Below are positions 25,680 through 34,028 of a DNA stretch of 64,000 nucleotides, piece after piece. The stretch's first letter is position 1; every line of letters begins with the position of its first letter. Position numbers and translations under genes: made by a program. This DNA comes from Streptomyces sannanensis (GTDB lineage Bacteria > Actinomycetota > Actinomycetes > Streptomycetales > Streptomycetaceae): the NCBI RefSeq assembly GCF_039536205.1, contig NZ_BAAAYL010000001.1, positions 3,658,001 through 3,722,000 on the forward strand, written 5' to 3'. The notes under the pieces are model-generated. The model worked only from the letters and a program-made list of their open reading frames with translations, did no database searches and had not been told where the DNA came from.

Positions 25680-26555
25680 TCAGCCGGCCGCACGAAGGTG
25701 GTTCCCGGCTCGGCAGTCCCGGCAGCGTCCGGGTTCCGGCGCGCGAAACGCTCGGTCGCAGCCGTCGCAGGTCTGGAAGGGCAGGACGGCCGCGCGGTCC
25801 ACGGGGTGCGCCGGCGGGGGTGGGACGGGCAGGGGTGTCTCGCGTAGGCGGAAGGCGAGGATGCCTGCCGGACGAGCCCGGAAACGGTCCGGGAGCCTCG
25901 CGGTGAGCAGCTCGGTGATCTGGGGTGCTCCCACGCCCGCCGCGAGCCACTGGGCGACGGCCGGTGCCAGCCGGGCGGCCTCCTGCCCGGACAGGATCAG
26001 ACGCGGATCGACCCGGCGCAGGGCGGCGAGTACGGCGACCGCCTGTGGGTCGGCGTCGGCGAGCGGGATCGGCGTCTCCGCCTCGGACTGCGTGGGTGTG
26101 TGCACCGTTTCCTGCACGGTTGCGGGCGTGGCCGCCGCAACGGCGGGCTGCTTCCGGGGCCGACGCGGCTTCGGCGGCTCGGGAGGCCCGTCCGGATCCG
26201 GATCACCGCCGGGCACGTCGTAGAAGTACGTCCGGGTACGGATCTGCCCGGTGGGCAGGCGCTCGCGGCGGCGCTCCAGGTATCCGGCCTCTTCGAGTTC
26301 CCTCAGCGCCCGCGAGATCAGGATCTCGCCCTCTGTGAAGTGCTCGCACAGGGCGGCGATCGTCACGGGTGTGCCGCTGGGCAGCGAGAGGATGTAGACC
26401 GCCACGCCGACCGTGACCGCGCTGCCGCGCCGCTGCGCGAGGGCGTTGGAGATCACGGTGAAGTCGGCCGTGAGGCGGGTGCGTACGTGGATCACGCCGG
26501 AGGTCGGAGCTCCGGCGTCGGCGCGCAGGCGCGCGTTAGACTGCGGCTCAGCCAT
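25680..26555 (-). CDS. Winged-helix protein with C-terminal zinc ribbon
   Basis: 291 aa. The N-terminal winged helix (about 25-110) contains TADFTVISNALAQRRGSAVT, GTPVTIAALCEHF, ILISRALRELEEAGYLERRR and RTRTYFYDVP. A Pro-rich linker leads to a helical region (RVDPRLILSGQEAARLAPAVAQWL) and a CxxC-x(9)-CxxC ribbon (CDGCDRAFRAPEPGRCRDC). The layout recalls regulators or replication-type proteins of actinobacterial integrative elements and occurs near XRE-DUF397 genes. Exact role unknown. The 270-nt gap upstream holds a hairpin (26758-26789) and no gene. Confidence 0.75.
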   Translation of the reverse strand: MAEPQSNARLRADAGAPTSGVIHVRTRLTADFTVISNALAQRRGSAVTVGVAVYILSLPSGTPVTIAALCEHFTEGEILISRALRELEEAGYLERRRERLPTGQIRTRTYFYDVPGGDPDPDGPPEPPKPRRPRKQPAVAAATPATVQETVHTPTQSEAETPIPLADADPQAVAVLAALRRVDPRLILSGQEAARLAPAVAQWLAAGVGAPQITELLTARLPDRFRARPAGILAFRLRETPLPVPPPPAHPVDRAAVLPFQTCDGCDRAFRAPEPGRCRDCRAGNHLRAAG

Positions 26556-26757
26556 CGGGAAGGTTCTGCTTCCTGATCGGTCAGGCCCTCGATCGGGACG
26601 GCAATCCCGGCCGGGGGCCGTATCTGTTTGCGGTTGTCGCGGTGAACGTAACCGTCCTGGTCCCGCCCCTGCAAGCCGGTCACTCGGACGGGTGACATGG
26701 GCCGGGAGGGTGGGTGGGCGGGTGGTTCTTTCCCCGGTTCTTTGGGAGTTCAGCGGC

Positions 26758-26789
26758 CCGCCGGACCCTCGCGGACAAGGATCCGGCGG
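26758..26789 (-). terminator. Terminator-like hairpin after the second DUF397 gene
   Basis: CCGCCGGA (26758-26765) pairs with TCCGGCGG (26782-26789) with a 16-nt loop. It lies downstream of the minus-strand DUF397 gene. There is no T-tract. Confidence 0.4.
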
Positions 26790-26825
26790 ACCCGGAAGGC
26801 GGGGCGTGACCGGGGCCTGGTCGGC

Positions 26826-27044
26826 TCAGACGCGGTGGCGGCCGGCCTTCAACTCGCCTATGAACGCTGCCCAGGAGCCGGCTTCGAAGGCCAGGGCGGG
26901 ACCGGTCGGGACCTTGCTGTCACGGACCGGCACGACGCCGGGGAACCCGTCGGCCACCTCCACGCAATTGCCGCCCTCCTGATTGCTGTAGCTGCTCCTG
27001 CGCCACGCGGCGCCGTTCAGATCGGGACGGGACCTTCGCTCCAC
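26826..27044 (-). CDS. DUF397 small protein (second copy)
   Basis: 72 aa from GTG 27044: MERRSRPDLNGAAWRRSSYS, then NCVEVADGFPGVVPVRDSKV and a WAAFIGELKAGR tail, all DUF397 hallmarks. The first 125 nt overlap the 3' end of the XRE gene in another frame, unlike the first pair, where genes are separated by 4 nt. Confidence 0.85.
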   Translation of the reverse strand: MERRSRPDLNGAAWRRSSYSNQEGGNCVEVADGFPGVVPVRDSKVPTGPALAFEAGSWAAFIGELKAGRHRV

Positions 27045-27864
27045 GGGGGTTGTCCTCCATCACGGATCGGATCATGTCGAGTGACATGAGCGGGGGCAGG
27101 GCTGCGGCCCGTAGCCGATCGTAGGTCACGGAAAACCTCCTGACCTCGGCTGGATCCTCGATGAGTTGACCGTGGTGCGCGCCTTCCGTGTAGACGACCT
27201 CCGAGCCGTCGGGCAGCGTGAGAATCGTCAGCGAGCCGCCCATCACGTCGTGCTCACCTTGGTCGAACGGCAGTACCTGCACGGTGATGTGAGGTTCCGC
27301 TGCGGCCTCAAGCAGTCGCTCCAACTGCTCACGCATCACGGCACGACCACCGACCGGACGCCTCAGTACCGCCTCGTCGAGGACGACCCACAGGGCCGGT
27401 CGATCCGTTGAGCCGAGCCGCCCCTGGCGTCCCATGCGCGCAGTGACCCTCTCCTCCAACTGTGTGTCACTGCTGAGCGTGAGGCCGACGCTCAGAACGG
27501 CCCGCGCGTACGCCTCGGTCTGAAGCAGACCGGGCACCACATGCGCTGCGTACTCTCCGATGGACACCGCCCGCTCCGAGTACGCCATGAACGCCCGCGA
27601 CCAGTCCGGGAACGCCTCCCGGTACACATACGGCCACAGCTCGACCAGCAGGTTGTCCGCGCCGAGGACGGCGTCCAGCGTCCGTGCCAGTTCCAGCGTC
27701 GGTCTCGCCCCGGAGGCCCGCTCGATCTGCGTGATCCGTGTGCTCACCACGTGCGTCATACGGCCGAGTTCGGCCTGGGTGAGCCCGGCCGCCGTACGGA
27801 GTCTGCGCACCCGTGCACCGAACAGCGCCGCCATCGACGTACTGGGGTCAATTCCGTTGGCCAA
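26920..27864 (-). CDS. XRE-family HTH regulator with DUF5753 domain (second copy)
   Basis: 314 aa. HTH at about 14-70 (FGARVRRLRTAAGLTQAELG, TRITQIERASG), then DUF5753 from VPGLLQTEAYARAVL through VLPFDQGEHDVMGGSLTILT. After SLDMIRSVMEDNPRG the last 40 or so residues are Arg/Gly-rich and lie over the DUF397 gene in a second frame. This tail looks non-native, so a frameshift near 27050 that removed the original stop is possible. A divergent HATPase gene begins about 150 nt away, a recurrent trio in streptomycetes. Confidence 0.85.
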   Translation of the reverse strand: MANGIDPSTSMAALFGARVRRLRTAAGLTQAELGRMTHVVSTRITQIERASGARPTLELARTLDAVLGADNLLVELWPYVYREAFPDWSRAFMAYSERAVSIGEYAAHVVPGLLQTEAYARAVLSVGLTLSSDTQLEERVTARMGRQGRLGSTDRPALWVVLDEAVLRRPVGGRAVMREQLERLLEAAAEPHITVQVLPFDQGEHDVMGGSLTILTLPDGSEVVYTEGAHHGQLIEDPAEVRRFSVTYDRLRAAALPPLMSLDMIRSVMEDNPRGAKVPSRSERRRVAQEQLQQSGGRQLRGGGRRVPRRRAGP

Positions 27865-28012
27865 GGCGTCACTTCCGTTCCTTACGAACCGAAAGGTAAG
27901 GCTGTGTCACCTTCCGAGCGTAGGGCCACCTGACGACTCTTGAGTACGGAACGTGACGACTCGCGCACATCGCGGGACGCCCCAGGACTCCACACGCAAG
28001 GACGGACACGCT

Positions 28013-28648
28013 GTGCTGACAGGAACGATCACCTCAGGCGAAGAACCCCGAAGGAGCACCGAAGCCCCTGCGGCGGAAGCCGTCGTGCTGGACGGCGAAG
28101 CCACTGAGCACCCGGCGCTCACCGCGCAGTTCGCCTCCTCAGCCCGAGGTGCGAGGCTCGCCCGACACCTCGCGGTGCGGCGCATGGAGGAGTGGGGACA
28201 CCCGCCGGCGTCGGACGCCTCGTGCACGGTCGCCCTTGTGGTCGGCGAACTCGCCGCGAACGCCGTGCAGCACGGCCGTGTACCGGGGCACGACTTCCGT
28301 CTCCGGCTCGGCCTCGACGAGGTGTCGGGCCTGGTCCGGATCGAGGTCGCCGACGCCGCCACCGCGAAACGGCCGCCCGTCCGCCCGCCCTCGTCGTACC
28401 CCGACGGCGAGTCGGGCCGTGGCCTGCTCCTGGTGGACGTCCTGGCCGTGCGCTGGGGCTCGACGCCTCGTCATCCCGTGGGCAAGACGGTCTGGGCCGA
28501 GGTGTCGATCGACGCTCATCAACGCTCACATGGTCAGCCGCCTGAAGCTTCCGTGCGTGGAGCCACCGAAGTACGTGCGCCTCGCGCAGACGCTTCAGCG
28601 TCGTATCGAGGACGGCACGTATGCGCCCGGCGCCCGCGTACCGAGTGA
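28013..28648 (+). CDS. HATPase_c ATP-binding protein (anti-sigma-factor-like)
   Basis: 211 aa from GTG 28013 (AAGGACGG 7 nt upstream; GTG 27953 is the alternative). The GHKL ATPase domain is seen in VALVVGELAANAVQHGRVPG (N-box) and GLVRIEVADAATAKR with GESGRGLLLVDVLA (G-box). RsbW/SpoIIAB-like proteins of this kind bind sigma factors or anti-anti-sigma factors. After TVWAEVSID the tail is unusual and overlaps the GntR relic by over 100 nt, suggesting loss of the original stop codon. Confidence 0.8.
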   Translation: MLTGTITSGEEPRRSTEAPAAEAVVLDGEATEHPALTAQFASSARGARLARHLAVRRMEEWGHPPASDASCTVALVVGELAANAVQHGRVPGHDFRLRLGLDEVSGLVRIEVADAATAKRPPVRPPSSYPDGESGRGLLLVDVLAVRWGSTPRHPVGKTVWAEVSIDAHQRSHGQPPEASVRGATEVRAPRADASASYRGRHVCARRPRTE

Positions 28649-29248
28649 GAACCAGCTGGTGCAGGCCTTCGGGATGTCCCGCCCGACCGTCGTCCGGGCG
28701 CTGGAGCTGCTGAAGCGGGACGGCTGGCTCGAGTCCCGGCAGGGGTAGGGCACGATCGTGCGGGGGCGCCCGGCGGTCGTCGAGAACCAGGACCGCCGGG
28801 GGCACCAAGCGCTCACGCGCGACGGGTCTCAAGCTCCCGGGCGGTTGGTCGAAGTCGGCTACGTGCCCGTTCCGGCGCGGGTCGCCTCCGTGCTCGGGCT
28901 GCCCAAGCGGGCCAAGATCCTCACGCGCCGATTCCTGGTCGAGGAGGACGGCGAACCGGTCGAGCTGGTCTCGTCGTACTTCCCCGCCGGCCTGGTCGAG
29001 GGCTGAACGGCAGTACCCGTGAGCACCTGGAGACGCGGAAGAAGGTCTGCTTCGACCACGTGACGGAACGGGTCTCGGCCCGCCTGCCTGAGCGTGCCGA
29101 AGCCGAGCTTCTCGACCTTCCGGACGGCGTTCCCGTCCTCAGTGTCCTGGTCGTCGCGTGCGACGCGTCCGGACAAGCGCTGCAGGTCTCCGACGTGCTG
29201 CTTCCCGCTGATCGGCAGGAGTTGGAAGACACTTACCGCTTGAACTGA
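28530..29248 (+). pseudogene. Broken GntR/UTRA-family regulator
   Basis: MVSRLKLPCVEPPKYVRLAQ onward reads as a GntR winged helix (PSENQLVQAFGMSRPTVVRA) up to ESRQG. A TAG (28746-28748) stands where a Tyr codon (YGTIVRG) is expected. The UTRA domain continues as GYVPVPARVASVLGLPKRAK to SSYFPAGLVEG, stops again, and resumes in another frame (CFDHVTERVSARLPERAEAE to DVLLPADRQELEDTY). One nonsense codon plus a frameshift/deletion near 29003 make it non-functional unless suppressed. Confidence 0.8.
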
Positions 29249-29260
29249 CTCGGCCTATGG

Positions 29261-29587
29261 CTAGCCGTCTTCTCGGCCGGGAAGCGGTGCCCCCTGGAGG
29301 AACGCTCGGTAAGCGTCTGCGGCGTCATTTTCTACGGTCGGCTCTTCCGGCCCGTACCGTGTGTCGCTCCGGTCGCGCTTCGGTCCGGAGATCCAGAACG
29401 CCTCGTCGGTTTCGGCGTCGTAGAAGTTTGCGTCGAACAAGCCGAGACCCGTAGCACGCCGCAGCGTTCGCCCCCGGAAGTAGGCCGTTCTCCAGGTCTT
29501 GGAGAAGTCCACCCACCCGATCCACGAGGGGCCGCGGTCGGTGTCATATCCCGTCTTGAGCTGCACGAACATGATTCTGCGAGGCAT
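29261..29587 (-). CDS. Small hypothetical protein, Streptomyces type
   Basis: 108 aa from MPRRIMFVQLKTGYDTDRGP. Tyr/Trp-rich (SWIGWVDFSKTWRTAYFRGR) with an acidic C-terminus. No named domain, signal peptide or membrane span. The internal ATG is preferred to the upstream frame, which runs antisense to the integrase relic. Probably cargo of the island. Confidence 0.55.
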   Translation of the reverse strand: MPRRIMFVQLKTGYDTDRGPSWIGWVDFSKTWRTAYFRGRTLRRATGLGLFDANFYDAETDEAFWISGPKRDRSDTRYGPEEPTVENDAADAYRAFLQGAPLPGREDG

Positions 29588-29630
29588 GATCCCAGCCTGG
29601 CCGACCGAGCCCCCTCGGTAAACCGAGTTT

Positions 29631-29957
29631 GTGGTCGCGGGCATCGTCTTCTCCTCGGCCGTGGGCAAGTCGCTGTATGCGGCCAACGTCCGCCGTGCCT
29701 TCCGCCAGGCGCTCAAGGGCATCGACGGGATCAACGCCGACGACTGGACGCCCCGGGAGCTCCGGCACAGCTTCGTTTCCCTGCTGTCCGACCGTGGCGT
29801 CGCTGTCCCGCCGGGGCGTCCCGTGATCTCCCGGCTCGTCGGGCACTCCGGTACGGCCGTGACCGAGGAGGTCTACCGGAAGCAGATTCGGCCCGTGATC
29901 CAGACCGGCGCCGTGGTCATGGACGGGATCTTCGGCGCTGATCCGCAGCGGCCGTAG
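29631..29957 (+). pseudogene. Tyrosine recombinase (integrase), C-terminal fragment
   Basis: About 108 residues of the catalytic domain: LRHSF (second catalytic Arg and His), RLVGHSGTAVTEEVYRKQ (third His/Arg area and nucleophile Tyr). The N-terminal arm-binding, core-binding and first catalytic Arg regions are absent, so it cannot recombine. It ends 83 nt from the 3' end of a tRNA-Pro gene, the usual place of int in pSAM2-type actinobacterial integrative elements. Confidence 0.82.
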
Positions 29958-29990
29958 ACACGCGGGAACCGGTAGACACGCAGACGAAAC

Positions 29991-30028
29991 AGGTCCGGCA
30001 GCTACTCATGTGAGTAGCTGCCGGACCT
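29991..30028. terminator. 18-bp perfect inverted repeat between int relic and tRNA-Pro
   Basis: AGGTCCGGCAGCTACTCA (29991-30008) and its exact complement (30011-30028) are separated by TG. Both flanks are T-rich in their outgoing direction, so it likely terminates tRNA-Pro and the former int transcript. Confidence 0.85.
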
Positions 30029-30040
30029 GGTATTTCTCTG

Positions 30041-30114
30041 TCGGGGTGGCGGGATTTGAACCCACGACCTCTTCGTCCCGAACGAAGCGCGCTGCCAAGC
30101 TGCGCTACACCCCG
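30041..30114 (-). tRNA. tRNA-Pro (anticodon CGG)
   Basis: 74 nt on the minus strand. The acceptor stem CGGGGTG/CACCCCG, D-arm with GCGC/GCGC, anticodon stem CTTCG/CGAAG with loop TTCGGGA (anticodon CGG, reads CCG), T-arm GTGGG-TTCAAAT-CCCGC and discriminator A are all intact. CCA is not encoded. The integrase relic just beyond its 3' end implies that this gene was an attB site. Confidence 0.96.
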
Positions 30115-30214
30115 ATGTCATCCGCTCTCGCGGCGACATCGATTACTTTAGCGGACCCGCGCCCGTAGACGAAATCCGGTTATCGCCGAGCCCCTGGCGG
30201 GCCCGGCCAGGGGG

Positions 30215-31141
30215 TCAGTCGCGCGCCGTGAGAGTCAGCAGCGTGGCCTCGGGCGGGCAGGCGAAGCGGACCGGGGTGTAGCGGTTGGTGCCGCAGCCGG
30301 CCGAGACGTGCAGGTATGACCGGTTGCCGCCGGCGTGGTGGGCGGAGAGGCCCTTGACCCGGTCCGTGTCCAGGTCGCAGTTGGTGACCAGCGCCCCGTA
30401 GAAGGGGATGCACAGCTGGCCGCCGTGGGTGTGGCCGGCGAGGATCAGGGGGTAGCCGTCCTCGGTGAAGGCGTCGAGGGAGCGCAGATACGGGGCGTGG
30501 ACGACGCCGATGGAGAAGTCGGCGTCGGGGGCGGGGCCGCCGGCTACGCGCTCGTAGCGGTCCCGCTTGATGTGCGGGTCGTCGAGGCCGGTGAAGGCGA
30601 TCTCCATGCCGTCGATCTTGAGCCGGCCGCGGGTGTTGTTGAGGCCGACCCAGCCTGCGTCGTCGAAGGCGTCGCGGATCGACTCCCAGGGGTTGTGCAC
30701 CACGCCCACGGCGGGCGCGTTGCCGTTGAGGCCGTGCCGGCCGCGGGCCTTCTCGACCAGGTAGCGGGCGGGGTTGCGGAGCTTGGGCCCGTAGTAGTCG
30801 TTGGAGCCGAAGACGTAGACGCCGGGGAACTCCATCAGCGGGCCGAGTGCGTCGAGCAGCTCGGGCACGCCCTCGGTGTCGGACAGGTTGTCACCGGTGT
30901 TGACGACGAAGTCGGGCCGCAGTCCGGCGAGCGACCGGAGCCAGCGCTGCTTCTTGCGCTGTCCGCACACCATGTGGATGTCGGACACCTGGAGTACGCG
31001 CAGGGGCCTCGCTCCTTGCGGCAGGACGGGCACGGTGATCCGCCGGAGCCGGAAGGAGCGGGCTTCGAAGCCGGCGGCGTAGACGAGGCCGCCCGCGACG
31101 GCTGCCGTGATTCCCAGGGGTACTCCGTAGCGTGCGCGCAT
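30215..31141 (-). CDS. Membrane-anchored metallophosphoesterase
   Basis: 308 aa. An N-terminal signal anchor (GVPLGITAAVAGGLVYAAGF) is followed by the calcineurin-like motifs QVSDIH, VNTGDNLSD, FGSNDYYG and LAGHTHGGQLCIP, which hold the two metal ions. The active site should face outside. Substrate unknown; homologues act on phosphodiesters or UDP-sugars/lipids. Intact and typical of streptomycete core genomes. Divergent from yqeY with a 76-nt gap. Confidence 0.92.
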   Translation of the reverse strand: MRARYGVPLGITAAVAGGLVYAAGFEARSFRLRRITVPVLPQGARPLRVLQVSDIHMVCGQRKKQRWLRSLAGLRPDFVVNTGDNLSDTEGVPELLDALGPLMEFPGVYVFGSNDYYGPKLRNPARYLVEKARGRHGLNGNAPAVGVVHNPWESIRDAFDDAGWVGLNNTRGRLKIDGMEIAFTGLDDPHIKRDRYERVAGGPAPDADFSIGVVHAPYLRSLDAFTEDGYPLILAGHTHGGQLCIPFYGALVTNCDLDTDRVKGLSAHHAGGNRSYLHVSAGCGTNRYTPVRFACPPEATLLTLTARD

Positions 31142-31217
31142 GTGCTTATCGTGTCAGACCCGCGATCACCGCGAAATGAGCGGGCGTCTCCACCGGCGTA
31201 CCTGACAGACTGGGGTC

Positions 31218-31682
31218 ATGACCACGCTCAAGGCCAAGCTTCAGGAAGACCTCACCCACGCGATCAAGGAGCGCGACGAGCTGCGCTCCTCGACGCTCCG
31301 GCTGACCCTCGCCGCCATCACCAAGGAGGAGGTCGCGGGCAAGACCGCGCGTGAGCTCTCCGACGACGAGGTGCAGAAGGTGATCGCCAAGGAGGCGAAG
31401 AAGCGCCGCGAGGCGTCCGACGCCTTCGAGCAGGGCGGCCGTCCGGAGCAGGCGCAGCGGGAGCGGGCCGAGGGCGAGGTGCTGGACGCGTACTTGCCGA
31501 AGCAGCTGACCGACGAGGAGCTGCACGGGATCGTCGCGCAGGCCGTCGAGGAGGCCCGGGCGGCCGGTGCGGAGGGCCCGCGTGCGATGGGTGCCGTCAT
31601 GAAGATCGTGAACCCGAAGGTGGCGGGCCGCGCGGAGGGTGGCCGGGTGGCCGCCGTGGTCAAACAGCTGCTGGCCGGCTGA
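31218..31682 (+). CDS. GatB/YqeY domain protein
   Basis: 154 aa, full-length YqeY family: LKAKLQEDLTHAIKERDELR, LTLAAITKEEVAGK, KKRREASDAFEQGGRPEQAQ and the C-terminal VNPKVAGRAEGGRVAAVVKQLL. The C-terminal part resembles the tRNA-binding tail of GatB. Proposed to touch tRNA or amidotransferase function; not proven. A bidirectional terminator separates it from the convergent penicillin-binding protein. Confidence 0.93.
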   Translation: MTTLKAKLQEDLTHAIKERDELRSSTLRLTLAAITKEEVAGKTARELSDDEVQKVIAKEAKKRREASDAFEQGGRPEQAQRERAEGEVLDAYLPKQLTDEELHGIVAQAVEEARAAGAEGPRAMGAVMKIVNPKVAGRAEGGRVAAVVKQLLAG

Positions 31683-31702
31683 CGGCTCGTTCCCACAACG
31701 GA

Positions 31703-31734
31703 AAGGGGCGCCCGGTGATCACCGGGCGCCCCTT
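31703..31734. terminator. Bidirectional terminator (32-bp perfect palindrome)
   Basis: AAGGGGCGCCCGGTGA (31703-31718) abuts its exact complement (31719-31734) between convergent yqeY and the penicillin-binding protein gene. Confidence 0.9.
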
Positions 31735-31746
31735 CGCGTACGGGCG

Positions 31747-33963
31747 TCAGCCGTTGTTGCCGCCGATGACGTCCGGCGAGAACGGGAGGTCGGGGGAGGG
31801 CTGAGTGCCGCCGGGCTTGTTGTCGTTCCCGCCGCGGTGGCGGTTGCGGTGAGGGCGCCTGTCGGGGCCGTCGTACTCGTCCTCGTCCAGGTCCCAGTCC
31901 AGTTCGGGGTCGGGGATGTGGACGTTGACGAAGGAGGGCGCGTCCTTGCCCTCCAGTGCGCCGGTCACGGCGTCCTTCCAGATGGGACCGGGGACCTTAC
32001 CGCCGTACACCTTGGGGTGGTACACGCCGCCGATGGTGATGTTCTCCATATGGACCTGCTGGGAGGCGCTGCCGACCCAGACCGCACCGGAGATGTTCGG
32101 GGTGTAGCCGACGAACCAGGCGTTCTTGCGGTGGTCGGTGGTACCGGTCTTGCCCGCGCTGTCGCGGCTCTGGAGGCCGGCGGCCTCACCCGTACCGGAG
32201 TCGATCACGCCGCGCAGCAGGGTGTTGACGGTGTCGGCGGTCTGCTCCGACATGGCCCGGGTGCACTTGGTCTGGGGCACCGCGAGGCTCTTGCCACCCG
32301 GTCCCTGGATCGACTCGATGGCGACGGGCGTGCAGTACGTGCCGCGGTTCGCGAAGGTGGCGTAGGCGTTCGCCATGGTCAGCGGGGAGACGCCCTGGGA
32401 GCCGAGTGAGATGGACGGCACCTGGGGCAGCTTCTTGCCGTCGCCCTGCTTGACGCCGAGCTTGTCGGTCATCTCCACGATGGGGCAGATGCCGATCTCG
32501 CCGGTCATCTGCACGAAGTAGGTGTTGACCGACTTGGCCATCGCCTCCTTCATGCCGTACGGGCCGACCTCGGACCGGTTCTCGTTCTCGGCGGTGTCCC
32601 CGTCGGTGTTCTTGAAGGGCTTGCCACAGGTCTTGATCGGGCTGGGGTACGACATCTCGTAGGGAGAGGAGTAGGTCTTCGTCGCCGGAATGCCCTGCTC
32701 GATGGCCGCGGCCGCCACGAACGGCTTGAAGGTCGAACCGGTCGGGAAACCGAAGTTCGAGCCGCTCATGTCCTTGTCGACCGAGTAGTTGATCTGGGTC
32801 TCGTTCTTCCCGAAGCCGTAGGGCTTGGACTGTCCCATGGCCAGGACCTTGCCGGTGCCCGGTTCGATCAGGGTCACGGCGGTGGCGACCTTGTCGTCCT
32901 GGTTGACGTGATCCTTGATCGACTCCTGTACGGAATTCTGGGCCTGCGGGTCCAGGGTGGTGCGGATCGTCAGGCCGCCCTGGTTCCAGATCTTGCCGCG
33001 CTCCTCCCGGTCCTTCCCGAAGACCGGGTCGCTGAGGAAGGTCTCGCGTACGTAGTCGCAGAAGAAGCCCGCATCCTTGACGGCCGTGATGCAGCCGTTC
33101 TTCGGCCTGCTGACGTTCAGCCGGATCGGCTTGGCCTTGGCCTGGTCGGCCTCGGCCTGGGTGATGCTGTGGGTCTCGGCCATCCGCTGGAGCACGATAT
33201 TGCGCCGCTGGGTGGCCTCCTCCGCGTCGTTGACCGGGTCGAAGCGGCTCGGCGACTGGACGAGGCCGGCGAGCATCGCGGACTCGCCCAGATCGAGGTC
33301 CTTGGCGTGCTTGCTGAAGTAGCGCTGGGAGGCGGCCTCGATGCCATAGGCCTGCTGGCCGAAGAAGGTGATGTTGAGGTAGTTCTCGAGGATCCTCTTC
33401 TTGCCCAGCTCCTCCTCGAGCTGGATCGCGTACTTCAGCTCGCGGACCTTGCGGCCGAGGGTCTGCTGGGTGGCCTGGGCGACTTTGTCGGGGTCGTCGC
33501 CGGCCTCCTCCACGAAGACGTTCTTCACATACTGCTGGGTGAGGGTCGAGGCACCCTGGGCGACACCGCCCGACTGCGCGTTGCGGTTGATCGCGCGCAG
33601 CACACCTTTGAGGTCGATCGCCCCGTGCTCGTAGAAGCGGGCGTCCTCGATCGCGACGATCGCCTTCTGCATGTACGGGGAGATGTCCTCGAGCGGGACG
33701 ACCGTGCGGTCCCGTGAGTAGACGGTGGCGATCTGATCGCCCTTGGCGTCGAGGATCGTGGTGCGCTGGCTCAAGGGAGGTGTCTTGAGGTTGGCGGGGA
33801 TTTCGTCGAAGCCCTCGACCGTCCCCTTGGCCGCGAGTCCGATTGCCCCGGCCGCAGGCAGGGCGATACCCGCCAGCACTGCCCCGGAGAGCACGCTGAC
33901 CCCGAGGAACTTGGCGGCTTGCTGGGTCCCGGTCAGGCCTCCGCCCGAGCGCTTCTTTGGCAT
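31747..33963 (-). CDS. Bifunctional class A penicillin-binding protein (transglycosylase/transpeptidase)
   Basis: 738 aa. Membrane anchor about 20-45. GT51 transglycosylase with catalytic Glu in AIEDARFYEH (E106) and STLTQQYVKN. Penicillin-binding domain with SxxK at 410-413 (GSTFKPF), SxN at 478-480, KTG at 605-607. The charged C-terminal tail (WDLDEDEYDGPDRRPHRNRH) is disordered. It polymerises and crosslinks peptidoglycan. It is divergent from wblA across a 371-nt intergenic region, the classic arrangement next to this developmental regulator. Confidence 0.95.
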   Translation of the reverse strand: MPKKRSGGGLTGTQQAAKFLGVSVLSGAVLAGIALPAAGAIGLAAKGTVEGFDEIPANLKTPPLSQRTTILDAKGDQIATVYSRDRTVVPLEDISPYMQKAIVAIEDARFYEHGAIDLKGVLRAINRNAQSGGVAQGASTLTQQYVKNVFVEEAGDDPDKVAQATQQTLGRKVRELKYAIQLEEELGKKRILENYLNITFFGQQAYGIEAASQRYFSKHAKDLDLGESAMLAGLVQSPSRFDPVNDAEEATQRRNIVLQRMAETHSITQAEADQAKAKPIRLNVSRPKNGCITAVKDAGFFCDYVRETFLSDPVFGKDREERGKIWNQGGLTIRTTLDPQAQNSVQESIKDHVNQDDKVATAVTLIEPGTGKVLAMGQSKPYGFGKNETQINYSVDKDMSGSNFGFPTGSTFKPFVAAAAIEQGIPATKTYSSPYEMSYPSPIKTCGKPFKNTDGDTAENENRSEVGPYGMKEAMAKSVNTYFVQMTGEIGICPIVEMTDKLGVKQGDGKKLPQVPSISLGSQGVSPLTMANAYATFANRGTYCTPVAIESIQGPGGKSLAVPQTKCTRAMSEQTADTVNTLLRGVIDSGTGEAAGLQSRDSAGKTGTTDHRKNAWFVGYTPNISGAVWVGSASQQVHMENITIGGVYHPKVYGGKVPGPIWKDAVTGALEGKDAPSFVNVHIPDPELDWDLDEDEYDGPDRRPHRNRHRGGNDNKPGGTQPSPDLPFSPDVIGGNNG

Positions 33964-34028
33964 GGAGGAAGCCTACGTTCTCATTCGCCGGACACGCGTA
34001 TATGCGTTCGCCTAAGCTGCTCCCAACT

